The notes under the pieces are model-generated. The model did not search any database. It had not been told where the DNA came from and saw nothing but the letters and a program-made list of their open reading frames with translations. A program made the position numbers and the translations under genes. Of a DNA stretch of 46,099 nucleotides, positions 17,271 to 26,347 are shown in pieces. Positions within the stretch are counted from its first letter, which is position 1, and every line of letters begins with the position of its first letter. This DNA comes from Methanobrevibacter sp. (lineage in GTDB: Archaea; Methanobacteriota; Methanobacteria; Methanobacteriales; Methanobacteriaceae): contig JAILDN010000021.1 in the NCBI GenBank assembly GCA_024689425.1, forward strand, positions 1 through 46,099, read 5' to 3'.

Positions 17271-18287
17271 TTAGAAAATTCCCATTGCTTTGTTGGTTTT
17301 AGCTATTGATTTTTCGTTGTCACTTTCCATTTCGAGAAGTGAACGAATAGCATCAATGTTTTCTGGAATGACATCAGATTCTTGGTGTACTGCTTGCATA
17401 TAGAATAATTCATTTCCAACTACGTTAATGGATTCTTTCCATACTGGAATTTCATATAAATCATTTCTATTTCTTCCTAATTCTTTAGCATATTCCATTA
17501 ATTCAGCAGTAGAACCTAATCCTTCTTCAGCTGAAACAACAATTACTCTTGAACGTTTTTCTAATGCTTCAACAATTTCATCGGTTTCAACTTCATTGTT
17601 AATTTCAACCATGATGTTGTGTTGGTGCATTAATGTTGTAGGCACGAGCAATGCCATTGTTGTTACGTCAATTCCATTCATTACGGTTTTTACATCAGGG
17701 CCGTGGTGAGATGGCACTTTTGGAGGATTTGGCACAATAGCGTTGATTGGACCTTTTTTAATTTCAGATGGGTCTGATCCTCTCCTGACCATTACGGCTC
17801 TAACTTTTTTAATGTCTGCGATTGGATCGATAGTACTTAATGTACGGGTTAATCCGGTAGTGTTACAGGATACAACTCTAGTGTAATCTGCACCATAGGA
17901 GTCATCATAATTTGAAAAGGCGTTAAATGAAAGTCCGGTCAAATCGTGGTCTTCACCACCTTGATAAATGGCTTTCACGCCAGCCTTTTTATACATTTCA
18001 AGGTTTTGCGGTCCGATACTTCCTGGAGTACAGTCAACAACAACATCAGCTTCTTGTATCATGTCTTCAACTGTACCTGCGATTTCAATTCCAGCCTCTT
18101 TAAACATTCCTTCTCTTTCAGGAATTCCAATATATAAAGGATAGCCTTTTTCTTCAACTGCAGTTCTTGCTTCGTAGTTTGGTCTTGTTTTACTAACACC
18201 AATTACTTTCATATCATCTTGAGCTGAAACAGCATCAGCAACTCTTTTCCCTATGGTTCCATAACCATTAATTGCAACAGTTTTCAT
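17271..18287 (-). CDS. gap: Archaeal type II glyceraldehyde-3-phosphate dehydrogenase
   Basis: A 338-residue archaeal GAPDH interconverting glyceraldehyde-3-phosphate and 1,3-bisphosphoglycerate; in an autotrophic methanogen it runs mainly in the gluconeogenic direction. The Rossmann opening is [16 protein letters not shown], and the catalytic cysteine is C141 in [34 protein letters not shown] is the archaeal phosphate-binding region. Ribosome binding site AGGGATT precedes ATG 18287. In the related Methanothermobacter chromosome (from memory) gap is next to top6A; here a roughly 5-kb accessory block separates them. Confidence 0.96.
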   Translation of the reverse strand: MKTVAINGYGTIGKRVADAVSAQDDMKVIGVSKTRPNYEARTAVEEKGYPLYIGIPEREGMFKEAGIEIAGTVEDMIQEADVVVDCTPGSIGPQNLEMYKKAGVKAIYQGGEDHDLTGLSFNAFSNYDDSYGADYTRVVSCNTTGLTRTLSTIDPIADIKKVRAVMVRRGSDPSEIKKGPINAIVPNPPKVPSHHGPDVKTVMNGIDVTTMALLVPTTLMHQHNIMVEINNEVETDEIVEALEKRSRVIVVSAEEGLGSTAELMEYAKELGRNRNDLYEIPVWKESINVVGNELFYMQAVHQESDVIPENIDAIRSLLEMESDNEKSIAKTNKAMGIF

Positions 18288-18424
18288 TTTAATCCCTTTA
18301 ATTATTTAGAATTTAATCTATGGTTAAAATTTTATCTTTTTAATTATATATAATTTGATATTTGAAATCGGTTTTTAATGGTGAGTATTGGTTCAATTTA
18401 AAATAAAAAAGAAAAGAAATAGGA
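18288..18424. promoter_or_regulatory. gap promoter region and end of the metal operon
   Basis: AT-rich gap with TTATATATAATT-like sequence on the - strand about 50-65 nt before gap, a likely TATA element, and A-rich + strand sequence (18402-18418) that gives a T-tract just after copZ on the - strand, a probable terminator. Confidence 0.4.
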
Positions 18425-18637
18425 CTATTCTACTTTAAATCCTGCTTCTTCTACAGCTTCACTTAAGTCAGCATCACTAACTTTATCAGTATCTAATTTA
18501 ATTTTAGTAATTCCTGAGTCTAAATCTGCTTTTGCTTCTTCAACTCCATCAACATCTGTCAATGATAATTGTACCGCATTAACGCAGGAAGGACAGTGCA
18601 TTCCTACAACTTTAATTTCTTTTTCTTCAATTGCCAT
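18425..18637 (-). CDS. CopZ-like heavy-metal chaperone
   Basis: A 70-residue HMA domain of beta-alpha-beta-beta-alpha-beta form with the metal site GMHCPSC (about 13-19), a CxxC that normally binds Cu(I). Such stand-alone domains carry copper to P1B ATPases; here the ATPase gene immediately upstream lacks its own HMA domain, so the two are probably a split pair. The GGAGGATTTTAAT ribosome binding site lies inside the last codons of the ATPase gene, so translation is coupled. Regulation by the CsoR-like protein of the same cassette is likely. Confidence 0.92.
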   Translation of the reverse strand: MAIEEKEIKVVGMHCPSCVNAVQLSLTDVDGVEEAKADLDSGITKIKLDTDKVSDADLSEAVEEAGFKVE

Positions 18638-18638
18638 A

Positions 18639-20543
18639 TTAAAATCCTCCAGGTTTTTTATAATTATATTTTAATTTTGTTTTATTTAAATTTTTTTTAG
18701 CTAATTTTTTATCATTCTTTGAGGATATCTTGTAATTGATTAATGATGAAGAGCATATTATTACAAAAACGGAGCCTATATTGTGGATTAACGCTCCTTC
18801 AATAGGATTTAAATAGCCTAAAATAGCCAATCCCATAGCTATTAAATTTAGGGATAATGCAAATCCTATGCCAATATTTATTATTTGGACAGTTTTTCTT
18901 GCAATTCTAATCAAATGAGGAATATCCTTGATGTTATCGTTAATTAATGTTATATTTGCCGTTTCAACACTTATGTCACTTCCAATGTCTCCCATAGCTA
19001 TTCCCACATCTGCTTTTCTTAAGGATGGTGCATCGTTTATCCCATCCCCAATCATTGCGACTTTATGCCCTAATGTCTGTTCTCTTTCAATATATTCTAG
19101 CTTATCTTCGGGTAAGCAATTGAATTTGACATTTCTGATTTTCGTTTCGCGTGCGATGGATTTCGCCGTTTCTTCATTGTCTCCAGTAAGCAGTGCTGTT
19201 TTGATTCTTAGCCCTTTCAGTTTCCAGATTGTTTCTTTTGAAGTTGTCCGCAATGTATCTCTAAGCAATATTTTTCCAATAATTTCTGAGTTTTTAGCTA
19301 CATATATTACAATTTCGCCGTTTTTAGTTTCATCATCAGATTTTAAAGCTATATTTTCTAATTCTAATAGTTTCTTATTTCCGACAACAATTCTTGAACC
19401 GTTTATGATTCCGCTGACTCCTTTGCCGATATGCATCTTAAAGTTAGTTACTTCTGCTAATTCGCCTTCATCATAATATTTCACTATGGATTTAGCTATT
19501 GGATGTTCGGATTTTGAATCTAGGGATGCAGCCAAATACATCATTTCTTTAGGTTCATCTGAAATGACTTTTACAACTTTTGGGGTTCCGTATGTTAGCG
19601 TTCCAGTTTTATCGAAAACCAATTCATCAACATGTGCTAATTCTTCTATTGATTGCCCATCTTTTACTAAAATACCATGTCTTGTTAGATTTCCAATTGC
19701 TGCCATGATTGCAGTCGGTGTTGCAAGAACTAATGCGCATGGGCAGAAAACTACTAAAATGGTAACTGCCCTAATGATTTCAAAAGTATATAAGTAGGTC
19801 AGTACTGAAGATATAAACGCAATCACAACAATCATTGTTGCCCATTTGTCGGCTTGGCGAACAATCTTTGCATTGTCTGGTTTAGCGGTTTCAATCAATT
19901 CAATTAACTTTTGAAGAGAACTCTCTTGGCTGATTTTAGTTGCTTTCATTGTAAATGATCCGTAAAGATTGATTGTTCCACTATATACCTCATCATTTTC
20001 TTTTTTATCTGCTGGAAATGATTCTCCAGTTAATGTCTTTTGATCTATTGAGCTTTCTCCATTAATTATAATTCCGTCTGTTGGAATGCTTTCGCCGGGA
20101 AATATTTTTATTATATCCCCAACATTTATGTCCCCAACAGGTATTCTTTCTTCAGTTCCGTTTTTAATTCTTGTTGCAAATTGGGGAGTCATTTTTATGA
20201 GTTCTTCTATTCTTCCTCGAGTTTTTTTCACTGTGTATTCTTCCATGAATCCCCCAATAGCCATAATTGTAGCAATTTCAGCTGCTGCGAATAATTCTCC
20301 AATTATTATGGAAGCGATTATGGCAATGGATACAAGCAAATCTGCTTTTATATCGAATTTCCTAATCATGCCTCCGATACATCCTTTAAATATAGGTATT
20401 CCGCATAATATAATAGCTATCCATGATAAATACTCTATTGACATAAAAAAACTGGTCAATAGGCTTATCACGGATATAACTATTAATATTATGTCTTTTT
20501 TTTCACGTTTATCAAATGTGAGATTCATATTAAACAGCCCCAT
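18639..20543 (-). CDS. Heavy-metal P1B-type ATPase
   Basis: A 634-residue metal-exporting P-type ATPase. It has TGES (172-175), the membrane CPC motif (267-269), the phosphorylation site DKTGT (D311), the HP motif SEHPIA, and GDGINDAPSL. There is no N-terminal HMA domain; the CopZ-like gene downstream supplies one. Copper export is suggested by context (CsoR, CopZ), but the last helix reads LIHNIGSVFVI rather than the MxxSS of classical CopA, so Zn/Cd or broader specificity cannot be excluded. A CsoR-type palindrome sits 9 nt before ATG 20543. An internal ATG at 20528 is an alternative start. Confidence 0.9.
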   Translation of the reverse strand: MGLFNMNLTFDKREKKDIILIVISVISLLTSFFMSIEYLSWIAIILCGIPIFKGCIGGMIRKFDIKADLLVSIAIIASIIIGELFAAAEIATIMAIGGFMEEYTVKKTRGRIEELIKMTPQFATRIKNGTEERIPVGDINVGDIIKIFPGESIPTDGIIINGESSIDQKTLTGESFPADKKENDEVYSGTINLYGSFTMKATKISQESSLQKLIELIETAKPDNAKIVRQADKWATMIVVIAFISSVLTYLYTFEIIRAVTILVVFCPCALVLATPTAIMAAIGNLTRHGILVKDGQSIEELAHVDELVFDKTGTLTYGTPKVVKVISDEPKEMMYLAASLDSKSEHPIAKSIVKYYDEGELAEVTNFKMHIGKGVSGIINGSRIVVGNKKLLELENIALKSDDETKNGEIVIYVAKNSEIIGKILLRDTLRTTSKETIWKLKGLRIKTALLTGDNEETAKSIARETKIRNVKFNCLPEDKLEYIEREQTLGHKVAMIGDGINDAPSLRKADVGIAMGDIGSDISVETANITLINDNIKDIPHLIRIARKTVQIINIGIGFALSLNLIAMGLAILGYLNPIEGALIHNIGSVFVIICSSSLINYKISSKNDKKLAKKNLNKTKLKYNYKKPGGF

Positions 20544-20551
20544 TAGTATAG

Positions 20552-20571
20552 ATATACCCTATGGGGTATAT
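20552..20571 (-). promoter_or_regulatory. CsoR-type operator upstream of the metal ATPase
   Basis: ATATACCCTATGGGGTATAT is an inverted repeat with 8-nt arms ATATACCC and GGGTATAT around TATG. The TACCC...GGGTA form is the known pattern of CsoR-family operators. It lies between csoR and the ATPase gene, immediately before the ATPase start, so it can shut an internal promoter of the cassette. Confidence 0.7.
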
Positions 20572-20588
20572 GGTTACTTTAAAAAAAA

Positions 20589-20861
20589 TTATAGTCTGGA
20601 GTAGTATTCTAATATTGTTGAGATATCACTTAATGCTTCATCCGCATCACCATCATTAATGGCTTCTTTTACACAATGTTCAAGGTGTCCTTCTACAATA
20701 ATGTATCCAACCTTATGTAAAGCTGATTTTGAAGCGTTAACTTGCATTAAGATTTGTTCACAGGGAATATCTTCATCAATCATGCGGTCAATTGCATTGA
20801 TTTGGCCGATGATTTTTTTTAGTCTTCTGTGTAAATTTTCACTATCCATACATTCTTTCAA
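20589..20861 (-). CDS. csoR: CsoR-family copper-sensing repressor
   Basis: A 90-residue all-helical DUF156 repressor. Counting from TTG 20861 it has C34, H59 and C63 (IPCEQ, GHLEHCV), the same spacing as the C-H-C Cu(I) ligands of CsoR (36, 61, 65 in the mycobacterial protein) and unlike FrmR or RcnR, which have Glu or His at the third place. Apo-CsoR binds operators and Cu(I) releases it. An alternative start is ATG 20849, which loses a fourth cysteine (C4); AGGTTGTG before the TTG favours the longer form. It heads the cassette csoR, ATPase, copZ and is probably autoregulated through the palindrome at 20874. Confidence 0.88.
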   Translation of the reverse strand: MKECMDSENLHRRLKKIIGQINAIDRMIDEDIPCEQILMQVNASKSALHKVGYIIVEGHLEHCVKEAINDGDADEALSDISTILEYYSRL

Positions 20862-20873
20862 AATAACACAACC

Positions 20874-20891
20874 TATACCTACTAGGGTATA
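20874..20891 (-). promoter_or_regulatory. CsoR-type operator upstream of csoR
   Basis: TATACCTACTAGGGTATA is an imperfect palindrome with arms TATACC and GGTATA, closely similar to the one at 20552. It lies 10-20 nt below a TATA box and 12 nt before the csoR start, so the bound repressor would cover the transcription start. Confidence 0.62.
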
Positions 20892-20900
20892 TGAATCTTT

Positions 20901-20912
20901 TAGTATATAAAG
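20901..20912 (-). promoter_or_regulatory. Probable TATA box of csoR
   Basis: On the - strand CTTTATATACTA reads as an archaeal TATA box about 40-50 nt before the csoR start, placing the transcription start inside the palindrome at 20874-20891. Confidence 0.5.
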
Positions 20913-21126
20913 ATTTCTCCATTATTTTTTGTGGAAAGTCTATGATAAAATTCCTAGTCTTGAAATTGAGGAATATTCTAAAATTTCTTAAATATATTTT
21001 AAATTTCATTTTTAAAATTCTTCATTTTCCAAAAACTGGAGAAACTATTCTAATTTTATATTCCCATAGTTAAATTGAGAATAAAATAAGTTATCTGAGG
21101 CTTTAGGGTTAAACAGCATTATAATA
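20913..21126. other. Non-coding gap between csoR and the MFS gene
   Basis: AT-rich sequence with short open frames on both strands but none with a ribosome binding site or recognisable protein features. I see no RNA gene or repeat in it. Confidence 0.4.
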
Positions 21127-21161
21127 ACAATAAAAAAATTAATTGGGAGTTAATCCCAATT
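21127..21161 (-). terminator. Hairpin terminator of the MFS gene
   Basis: AATTGGGA (21141-21148) pairs perfectly with TCCCAATT (21154-21161) around a 5-nt loop; the stem starts right at the MFS stop codon (21162). On the - strand it is followed by a T-tract (21129-21138). Confidence 0.75.
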
Positions 21162-22400
21162 TCAATCCAATTCATTAATGCTTGTTCCTTTAGTTTCAGG
21201 GAATACCCAAATCCAAATACCAACAAGGAATGCAAACATTGCAGCAATTGCTATTCCATAGCTTAAATCGAAGTATGTTGCAATAATAGTTATGATTACA
21301 GGTGTAATGAATTGCGCTCCACGTGCAAGATTGAATACCGTTCCAACAGCAGTATTTCTGATTTTTGTAGGGAACAGCTCTGAGAATAATGCTCCAAATC
21401 CGCCGAAGTATCCTGTTCCGAAACCTGTTAAAAACATGAATACGAATATCAATTCGGGAATTTTATCGATTTGATTCCAGAAAAGGGTTATCATTGCAAT
21501 ACCGATTGCCATGATAAAGCTGTAAATTGTAAATGCGGGACGTCTTCCAAGCTTTTCAGCCACAAAACCGAAAGTCGTATATCCCGTGAAATCTCCGCAT
21601 TGGATTAATATGATTCCAAAAGTAGTACCAATCAATGCCAATCCTCTTTCCTTAGCAAGATAGGTTGGTAACCAGGAATATGTAAACCAATATGCGGACA
21701 TACCAAATATACACAATATCAAAGAAATGAGGAATATTTTTCTGTATTCTTTTGAAACCAATAATTTAAATTCGTTGAGAATACTTTTATTGGCGTATTC
21801 GTCTTTATTTTCAATCCAAACATCAGATTCCTTAAGGTATCTTCTTATGAAAACAACTGTGAGTGCAGGAAGTATTGAAACTAAAAATGTTGCTCTCCAA
21901 CCAATTATAGGGGTCAAAAGGCCTCCGACTATTGAAGCTAAAATCACACCGATTGGCGCTCCAGATTGCATGAATGCTCCAAATTTGGCTCTTAACTCAT
22001 CTGGAAATGTTTCGTTGATGTAGGTTTGGCCAGTAGCCCATTCTCCACCAACGCCCAATCCTGTGATTAATCTGAATAGTACTAATGAATAAAAGGACCA
22101 TGAAAAAGCACATAATAATGTACCTATGGAATAAATAATGATTGTCCATTGCAGTACTTTCTTACGACCATATCGATCGCCTAATGCTCCAAAGATAATT
22201 CCACCTAACCCCGTAGCAAATAAGGAAACGCCCAAACATAAAGAAATCATTTCTGCGCTAATGTTTAAACTGCTTTGAAGTTCTGATATTAAAAAAGTAA
22301 ATAATACTAAATCATAGAAGTCAAATACCCAACCTGCCCAACTCAGGGCAAAAATTCTATAATGGTGTTTATCCAGTTTTGGCTTTTCATTCATTAACAT
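21162..22400 (-). CDS. MFS transporter, sialate/metabolite:H+ symporter-like
   Basis: A 412-residue 12-helix major facilitator. Loop 2-3 motif A is GALGDRYGRKKVL, followed by RLITGLGVGGEWATGQTYINETFPDELRA, the pattern of the organic-acid carriers of the SHS and AAHS families (NanT, aromatic acid or lactate carriers). The substrate cannot be told from sequence; nonulosonic acid genes 14 kb away are not evidence of a link. Start ATG 22400 follows AGGTTTTAAAAG. Upstream there is a TATA-like ATATATTATTCC on the - strand and an inverted repeat ACATATTG...CAATATGT (22413-22452) that could be an operator. Confidence 0.83.
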   Translation of the reverse strand: MLMNEKPKLDKHHYRIFALSWAGWVFDFYDLVLFTFLISELQSSLNISAEMISLCLGVSLFATGLGGIIFGALGDRYGRKKVLQWTIIIYSIGTLLCAFSWSFYSLVLFRLITGLGVGGEWATGQTYINETFPDELRAKFGAFMQSGAPIGVILASIVGGLLTPIIGWRATFLVSILPALTVVFIRRYLKESDVWIENKDEYANKSILNEFKLLVSKEYRKIFLISLILCIFGMSAYWFTYSWLPTYLAKERGLALIGTTFGIILIQCGDFTGYTTFGFVAEKLGRRPAFTIYSFIMAIGIAMITLFWNQIDKIPELIFVFMFLTGFGTGYFGGFGALFSELFPTKIRNTAVGTVFNLARGAQFITPVIITIIATYFDLSYGIAIAAMFAFLVGIWIWVFPETKGTSINELD

Positions 22401-22412
22401 CTTTTAAAACCT

Positions 22413-22483
22413 ACATATTGTTTAATTTTCATAAAATAACTACTCAATATGTAAATTTTTGTGTGGAATAATATATAAGATTT
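22413..22483 (-). promoter_or_regulatory. MFS gene promoter with inverted repeat
   Basis: ACATATTG (22413-22420) and CAATATGT (22445-22452) are perfect inverted arms 24 nt apart, downstream of a TATA-like CTTATATATTATTCC on the - strand (about 22465-22480). The placement over the start and leader would suit a repressor. The remaining sequence to 22582 is AT-rich without features. Confidence 0.35.
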
Positions 22484-22582
22484 TTTAAAAGTTTTTACAA
22501 AAAAGATGACTTAAACTTATTTTTTATATAATTTTTCTTTAGGTATTTTGTTTGTTGTTTGTCCAGTTTCTATATGAGTCAG

Positions 22583-22613
22583 TCTCAAAAAAAAGAAATG
22601 TTTAAACATTTCT
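22583..22613 (-). terminator. Palindromic terminator of the DUF11 protein gene
   Basis: AGAAATGTTTAAACATTTCT (22594-22613) is a perfect 20-nt palindrome. On the - strand it is followed by eight T, as expected for a terminator 15 nt after the stop of the DUF11 gene at 22629. Confidence 0.7.
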
Positions 22614-22628
22614 AAAAAAGTATTTTTT

Positions 22629-23264
22629 TTATTTCTTCGATTTCGCAAAAAATGTAATAAAAATTCCAAATAATGAAAGTAAAATTAATGAGAGAGGATT
22701 TCCTGCTTTATATGTGGATTTTAAAAAATTAACTGGTTTTGCTGGTGGATAGTATTCAACGTCGATTTCTTCTTCTTCATAACTTTCATTTTCATTTAAA
22801 TTAATAGAAGTGCAGGTTAAATTAGCTTTGTTGATTTTTTCTCCAACGGTTATGGCTTTAGTTTTAATGTATAAAAATACTTCGCCATCGTTAACTGACA
22901 AATCTCCGATATCCCAAATCTCGGTTTTTGGATTAAATGTTCCTTTAGTTGTAGTGTGACTAACATAAGATAATCCTTCAGGTAACTGATTATATACGGT
23001 TACACCTTTTGCTGTTTCATTACCTAAGTTTATTACACTAACTTCCCATGTGACTACTTTGCCAATTTTAATGTTTTCTTTATCGGCATCGTTATCCAAT
23101 ACCAAAAAGGATGCTGTGTTTGAAGTATTTTGAGTTACGGGGTTTGTATTTGGGGTTGATTGTAATTCACCTGTTGAATTTCCAATATTTTCCGCGTTAA
23201 CACAAGATAAACTCAAAAGAGCCATAATACATACTAATAGCAGTATCAAAATCTTAGATTTAAT
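22629..23264 (-). CDS. Small DUF11 surface protein, apparently ATT-initiated
   Basis: About 211 residues if started at ATT 23264. A signal peptide (KSK then a long hydrophobic stretch ending in SCVNA) leads to one DUF11 beta-sandwich repeat (about 50-150; VTWEVSVINLGNETAKGVTVYNQLP), a short acidic and Pro linker, and a C-terminal membrane helix with a FAKSKK tail. This is the plan of methanogen adhesin-like proteins but with a single repeat. The first canonical start is TTG 23249, which removes the basic n-region and lies 21 nt from the perfect GGAGGT (23276-23271); ATT 23264 lies 6 nt from it. Function is probably structural or adhesive at the cell surface. Confidence 0.8.
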   Translation of the reverse strand: MKSKILILLLVCIMALLSLSCVNAENIGNSTGELQSTPNTNPVTQNTSNTASFLVLDNDADKENIKIGKVVTWEVSVINLGNETAKGVTVYNQLPEGLSYVSHTTTKGTFNPKTEIWDIGDLSVNDGEVFLYIKTKAITVGEKINKANLTCTSINLNENESYEEEEIDVEYYPPAKPVNFLKSTYKAGNPLSLILLSLFGIFITFFAKSKK

Positions 23265-23414
23265 TAAAAAACCTCCTTAAGTATTTTAATACTATATGCT
23301 ATTATTATTCAAACAATAATATAAACACTATGGAAAAGAGATTCACCTTTGATTCATAAAAAGCACATATATTTGCCCAATGGGCTGATAAAAAATAATT
23401 TTGAGTAGTTCTTA
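23265..23414 (-). promoter_or_regulatory. Promoter and leader of the DUF11 protein gene
   Basis: Holds the GGAGGT at 23271-23276 and TATA-like AATATAGTATTAAA and ATAATATTGTTTG stretches on the - strand (about 23285-23325). The rest, down to the top6A terminator, shows nothing recognisable. Confidence 0.4.
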
Positions 23415-23453
23415 AAAATAAAAAAAGAAGGAAAATTTTAGATTTAATTTTCC
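23415..23453 (-). terminator. Hairpin terminator overlapping the top6A stop
   Basis: GGAAAATT (23430-23437) pairs with AATTTTCC (23446-23453) around an 8-nt loop. The right arm and loop contain the top6A stop (23444-23446), and a T-rich tract follows on the - strand (23415-23427). Confidence 0.65.
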
Positions 23454-24538
23454 AATTGTTCTAATTTTTCAGGGAAGTATGTATCAACAACATACTCAAG
23501 CCCGTATTTTGAGAAAGATTGCTGTTCTGCTTTTTTACCGATTTTAAGCATTTTTTTAATTTCAGTTTGCCAGAAATCGCTTTTATACCTTGGGTCTTTA
23601 GAAAGCTCTTTTAATCTCATAACGTCAACGTCTTTGAGTTTATCGGTAGGTAAATCATAATTGATAATGTCTGATGCAGTTACTCCCATAAATTTAGCAT
23701 TTGGAGTAGCTAAATCGTGATTTACGTGAGCTAATTTTGCACTTCCAGAAATAATAACTTGTGCAATGTGGAATCCCCAAGGGTCTCCGTCGTTACAGAT
23801 ATAAACAGGTAAATCTAACTCTTCATTAACACGTTTGATGAATCTTCTTGTAGCACGAGCTGCTTGTCCTTTAAGTCCAACAATTAATGTGTTAAATCTT
23901 TCGTTAGCATTTTCTTGAACCATCCTGTGGAACATACCCATGGTTTCCACAGCAATAACCCTTTCAACACCGCAATCTAAAAATTCTACTTGGTCAATAG
24001 TAGGAGAAATGGTATAACCGGATTTTCCTGCTTTTGAAGCGTTAATTTCAACATCATCATCTAATAATGTAATGTCTCCGTAAACGGATGCTCCGTCTTC
24101 TTCTGGCATTAATCCTAAATCTTCACGGGTGGTACCTAATGTTACTTCCAAGTCTTCTCCAACAATGTTGGATTCCTGTTGGTTTTTAAAACTAATTCCC
24201 CAACCTTCAGAAACGTAATACATTTCCCTTATGGTTGCGGTTTTTTCTCTTGCAACCAAATCTTTACAGAAGTTAGCAACATAAACCATTTGGCCCAATT
24301 TTCTAATTTGTTTAACATTACCAAGAGATCTTCTACCGTATCTGTCACCTAAAACATAGTATCTTTTTGCATCATCGTATACGATATTACCAGTACCTCT
24401 TGAAGGAACTCTAACTGAAGGGACTTTTTGTTTTTCAATTTCTTCAATGATTTCTTGACCTAAACCTTTTAATTTATTGAAAGTGTATTCTTTTCTGAGT
24501 TCTTTATGTGATTTGCCTTCTTGTTTTATTTCAGCCAT
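23444..24538 (-). CDS. top6A: DNA topoisomerase VI subunit A
   Basis: A 364-residue Spo11-type catalytic subunit of the archaeal type IIB topoisomerase, which passes one duplex through another and resolves catenanes and supercoils. The catalytic tyrosine is in [14 protein letters not shown] (probably Y108). The Toprim domain gives [10 protein letters not shown] (Glu) and ICNDGDPWG (DxD metal site, about 249-257). It is 8 nt downstream of top6B, its partner, so both subunits come from one message. Ribosome binding site AGGTGGTTAT precedes ATG 24538. A hairpin terminator spans the stop. Confidence 0.97.
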   Translation of the reverse strand: MAEIKQEGKSHKELRKEYTFNKLKGLGQEIIEEIEKQKVPSVRVPSRGTGNIVYDDAKRYYVLGDRYGRRSLGNVKQIRKLGQMVYVANFCKDLVAREKTATIREMYYVSEGWGISFKNQQESNIVGEDLEVTLGTTREDLGLMPEEDGASVYGDITLLDDDVEINASKAGKSGYTISPTIDQVEFLDCGVERVIAVETMGMFHRMVQENANERFNTLIVGLKGQAARATRRFIKRVNEELDLPVYICNDGDPWGFHIAQVIISGSAKLAHVNHDLATPNAKFMGVTASDIINYDLPTDKLKDVDVMRLKELSKDPRYKSDFWQTEIKKMLKIGKKAEQQSFSKYGLEYVVDTYFPEKLEQLEN

Positions 24539-24546
24539 ATAACCAC

Positions 24547-26250
24547 CTATTCTTCATATTCTCCTTCTTCTTCATCTTCGTCGAAGTTAAGATTACTATG
24601 TTCTTCATCAACTGCATATCCGCGTTCATCAAGCTCTTCCATGATGATTGCATCAAGTTCTTCTTCTTCCTCTTCTTCCTCAACTTTTTCACCGAGCAAT
24701 TCGGCAAGAGCTCTTTTAGTTACCTTCACAAGAACGTCCTGATAGTCAGGAACTCCGGTTTCACCAAGTTTTGCAGCTTCTTCAATAATTACAGGAACGT
24801 ATTCTTCGAATACTTTAGAACGTTTTTCTTTTTCTTTAGCCGCCCTTTTGGCTCTGATATGTTTTTGGAGTTGACGTGCCAATTTCATGGTAGCCTGTCT
24901 GATTTCCTGGACAATTTCAGGTTCTGGTGAAACACTTTGCTTACCTGTTGAAAGGTAAGGAACTTGTGTTGAAATAATATTAACAAATAGAGTTATTGGG
25001 GTGCTGTCAAGGTCTTTTAAACCGTAACGTTTCCAATCAATACTTTTTAAAGCTTCTGTAATAGCACAGCTTCCTGCATCGAATGTTAATGGAACTCTGT
25101 TAGCGAATCTCATGATTTCTGATTTTCTCTGTTCATTAACTACTCTTCCTGCATTTCCACCGTAAGCTAGTCCGGCTTCAATAATGAAACTTACACCTCC
25201 TGCGTATGTAACAGGTTTTCTTGTAATTGTAGTTACAAATTCCGGTTTAAGGATTTGTTTCATACCTTTTTCAACTTGTTCTGATCCAATTGGTATGAGT
25301 CCGTCGGTAGGAGGAGCCATGAATTTCATTTTCTTAAAGCAGTGTACAATAGCCTCTGCTTCAGGGAATGTCATAGCTTTTGGACGTTTGTTCATATCAA
25401 TTCCAGTCATTTCAGCGATTTCATCGACTCTTTTATTTGACATTCTTGACATTGAAGATGTTAGCATACTTTTATATCTTCTTTTGTCCGTATTTTTAGC
25501 CATGGTCATTAAATCGTCAGCACTTACACCTTTAGGGTGAGGCAATACTTCTTTTGGTTGTACTGGAACAACGTCTGCCGCCCTTTTAAAGATATATTTG
25601 TGTCCTGTTGGATCTCTAAATGTAATTTTAGCATGAGGATTTCCAATCATGGTTCTTCTGATGTATTCAAAAGCACCCTGTTCGGCCATGGAGTAGGAAA
25701 CATCTTTAAATTGTAATTCAATACAAACTCCTGTTGATTCAGCAGGATAATCTTCTCTTTCCATTAAAATTCCTGTGTTGTTTTCAACATCCATTTGGAA
25801 TTTCATTTTCACTCCTTTGATTTTTCCTCCTTCTTCATAACAGGAAATTACGCGGGCAGGTTTACCAGTAGTCATTTGTGATAATAATACACAACCACTA
25901 CAACCTAAACCCTGTTGTCCTCTTGATTGGATGTTTCTGAATTTTGATCCTGCAAACATAGTACAGTATACTTGCATTACATAATCTTCAGGAATTCCTG
26001 GTCCGTTATCTTTGTGTCTTAAGATATAGTGTTCTTTGTCAACACGTTTTAATTCGATGTCAATGTCGGGTAATATTCCAGCTTCTTCGGCTGCATCAAA
26101 ACTGTTGGTTATTAATTCGTGAAATACGATAGTTAATGAACGAATTTTACCAGTGAACCCTAACATCTGTTTGTTTTTTCTAAAGAACTGTGATGGTGTT
26201 AATCTTTGAAAGTCTTCATCCCAATCAAGTCCTAATTGTTGCTGTTCCAA
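24547..26250 (-). CDS. top6B: DNA topoisomerase VI subunit B
   Basis: A 567-residue GHKL ATPase subunit that dimerises on ATP binding to gate the A subunits. N-box [16 protein letters not shown] (about 46-61), KDNGPGIP (G1 box) and GQQGLGCSG (G2 box) form the nucleotide pocket; a helix-two-turn-helix region and the transducer domain with its conserved Lys (TGKQS) follow. The last 60 residues are extremely acidic (a run of Glu), a common low-complexity tail. The start is TTG 26250, justified by GGAGGA 7 nt before it. The upstream 316-nt gap carries its own TATA box and an octamer cluster. Confidence 0.96.
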   Translation of the reverse strand: MEQQQLGLDWDEDFQRLTPSQFFRKNKQMLGFTGKIRSLTIVFHELITNSFDAAEEAGILPDIDIELKRVDKEHYILRHKDNGPGIPEDYVMQVYCTMFAGSKFRNIQSRGQQGLGCSGCVLLSQMTTGKPARVISCYEEGGKIKGVKMKFQMDVENNTGILMEREDYPAESTGVCIELQFKDVSYSMAEQGAFEYIRRTMIGNPHAKITFRDPTGHKYIFKRAADVVPVQPKEVLPHPKGVSADDLMTMAKNTDKRRYKSMLTSSMSRMSNKRVDEIAEMTGIDMNKRPKAMTFPEAEAIVHCFKKMKFMAPPTDGLIPIGSEQVEKGMKQILKPEFVTTITRKPVTYAGGVSFIIEAGLAYGGNAGRVVNEQRKSEIMRFANRVPLTFDAGSCAITEALKSIDWKRYGLKDLDSTPITLFVNIISTQVPYLSTGKQSVSPEPEIVQEIRQATMKLARQLQKHIRAKRAAKEKEKRSKVFEEYVPVIIEEAAKLGETGVPDYQDVLVKVTKRALAELLGEKVEEEEEEEELDAIIMEELDERGYAVDEEHSNLNFDEDEEEGEYEE

Positions 26251-26308
26251 AATTTTTTCCTCCTTAAAATTTTATAGAATTTCTATAATTAAAATTATTA
26301 ATTTCATG

Positions 26309-26320
26309 AGTATATAAATA
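26309..26320 (-). promoter_or_regulatory. Probable TATA box of top6BA
   Basis: TTATTTATATAC-like sequence on the - strand, 59-70 nt before the TTG start, gives top6BA a promoter separate from the KH gene upstream. Confidence 0.45.
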
Positions 26321-26347
26321 ACATCCGAGAGCATTTGATAAGTAATA

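Noticed and set aside
20891-21073. 60-codon + strand frame between csoR and the MFS gene
   Set aside because: Low-complexity Lys/Ile/Leu/Phe composition expected from AT-rich DNA, overlaps the csoR promoter, and has no supported start.
24508-24930. Long + strand open frames (140 residues) opposite top6A/top6B
   Set aside because: They are the reverse of the acidic, GAA/GAG-rich tail of top6B, which gives Phe/Ser-rich open frames; no ribosome binding site, and top6B is certain.
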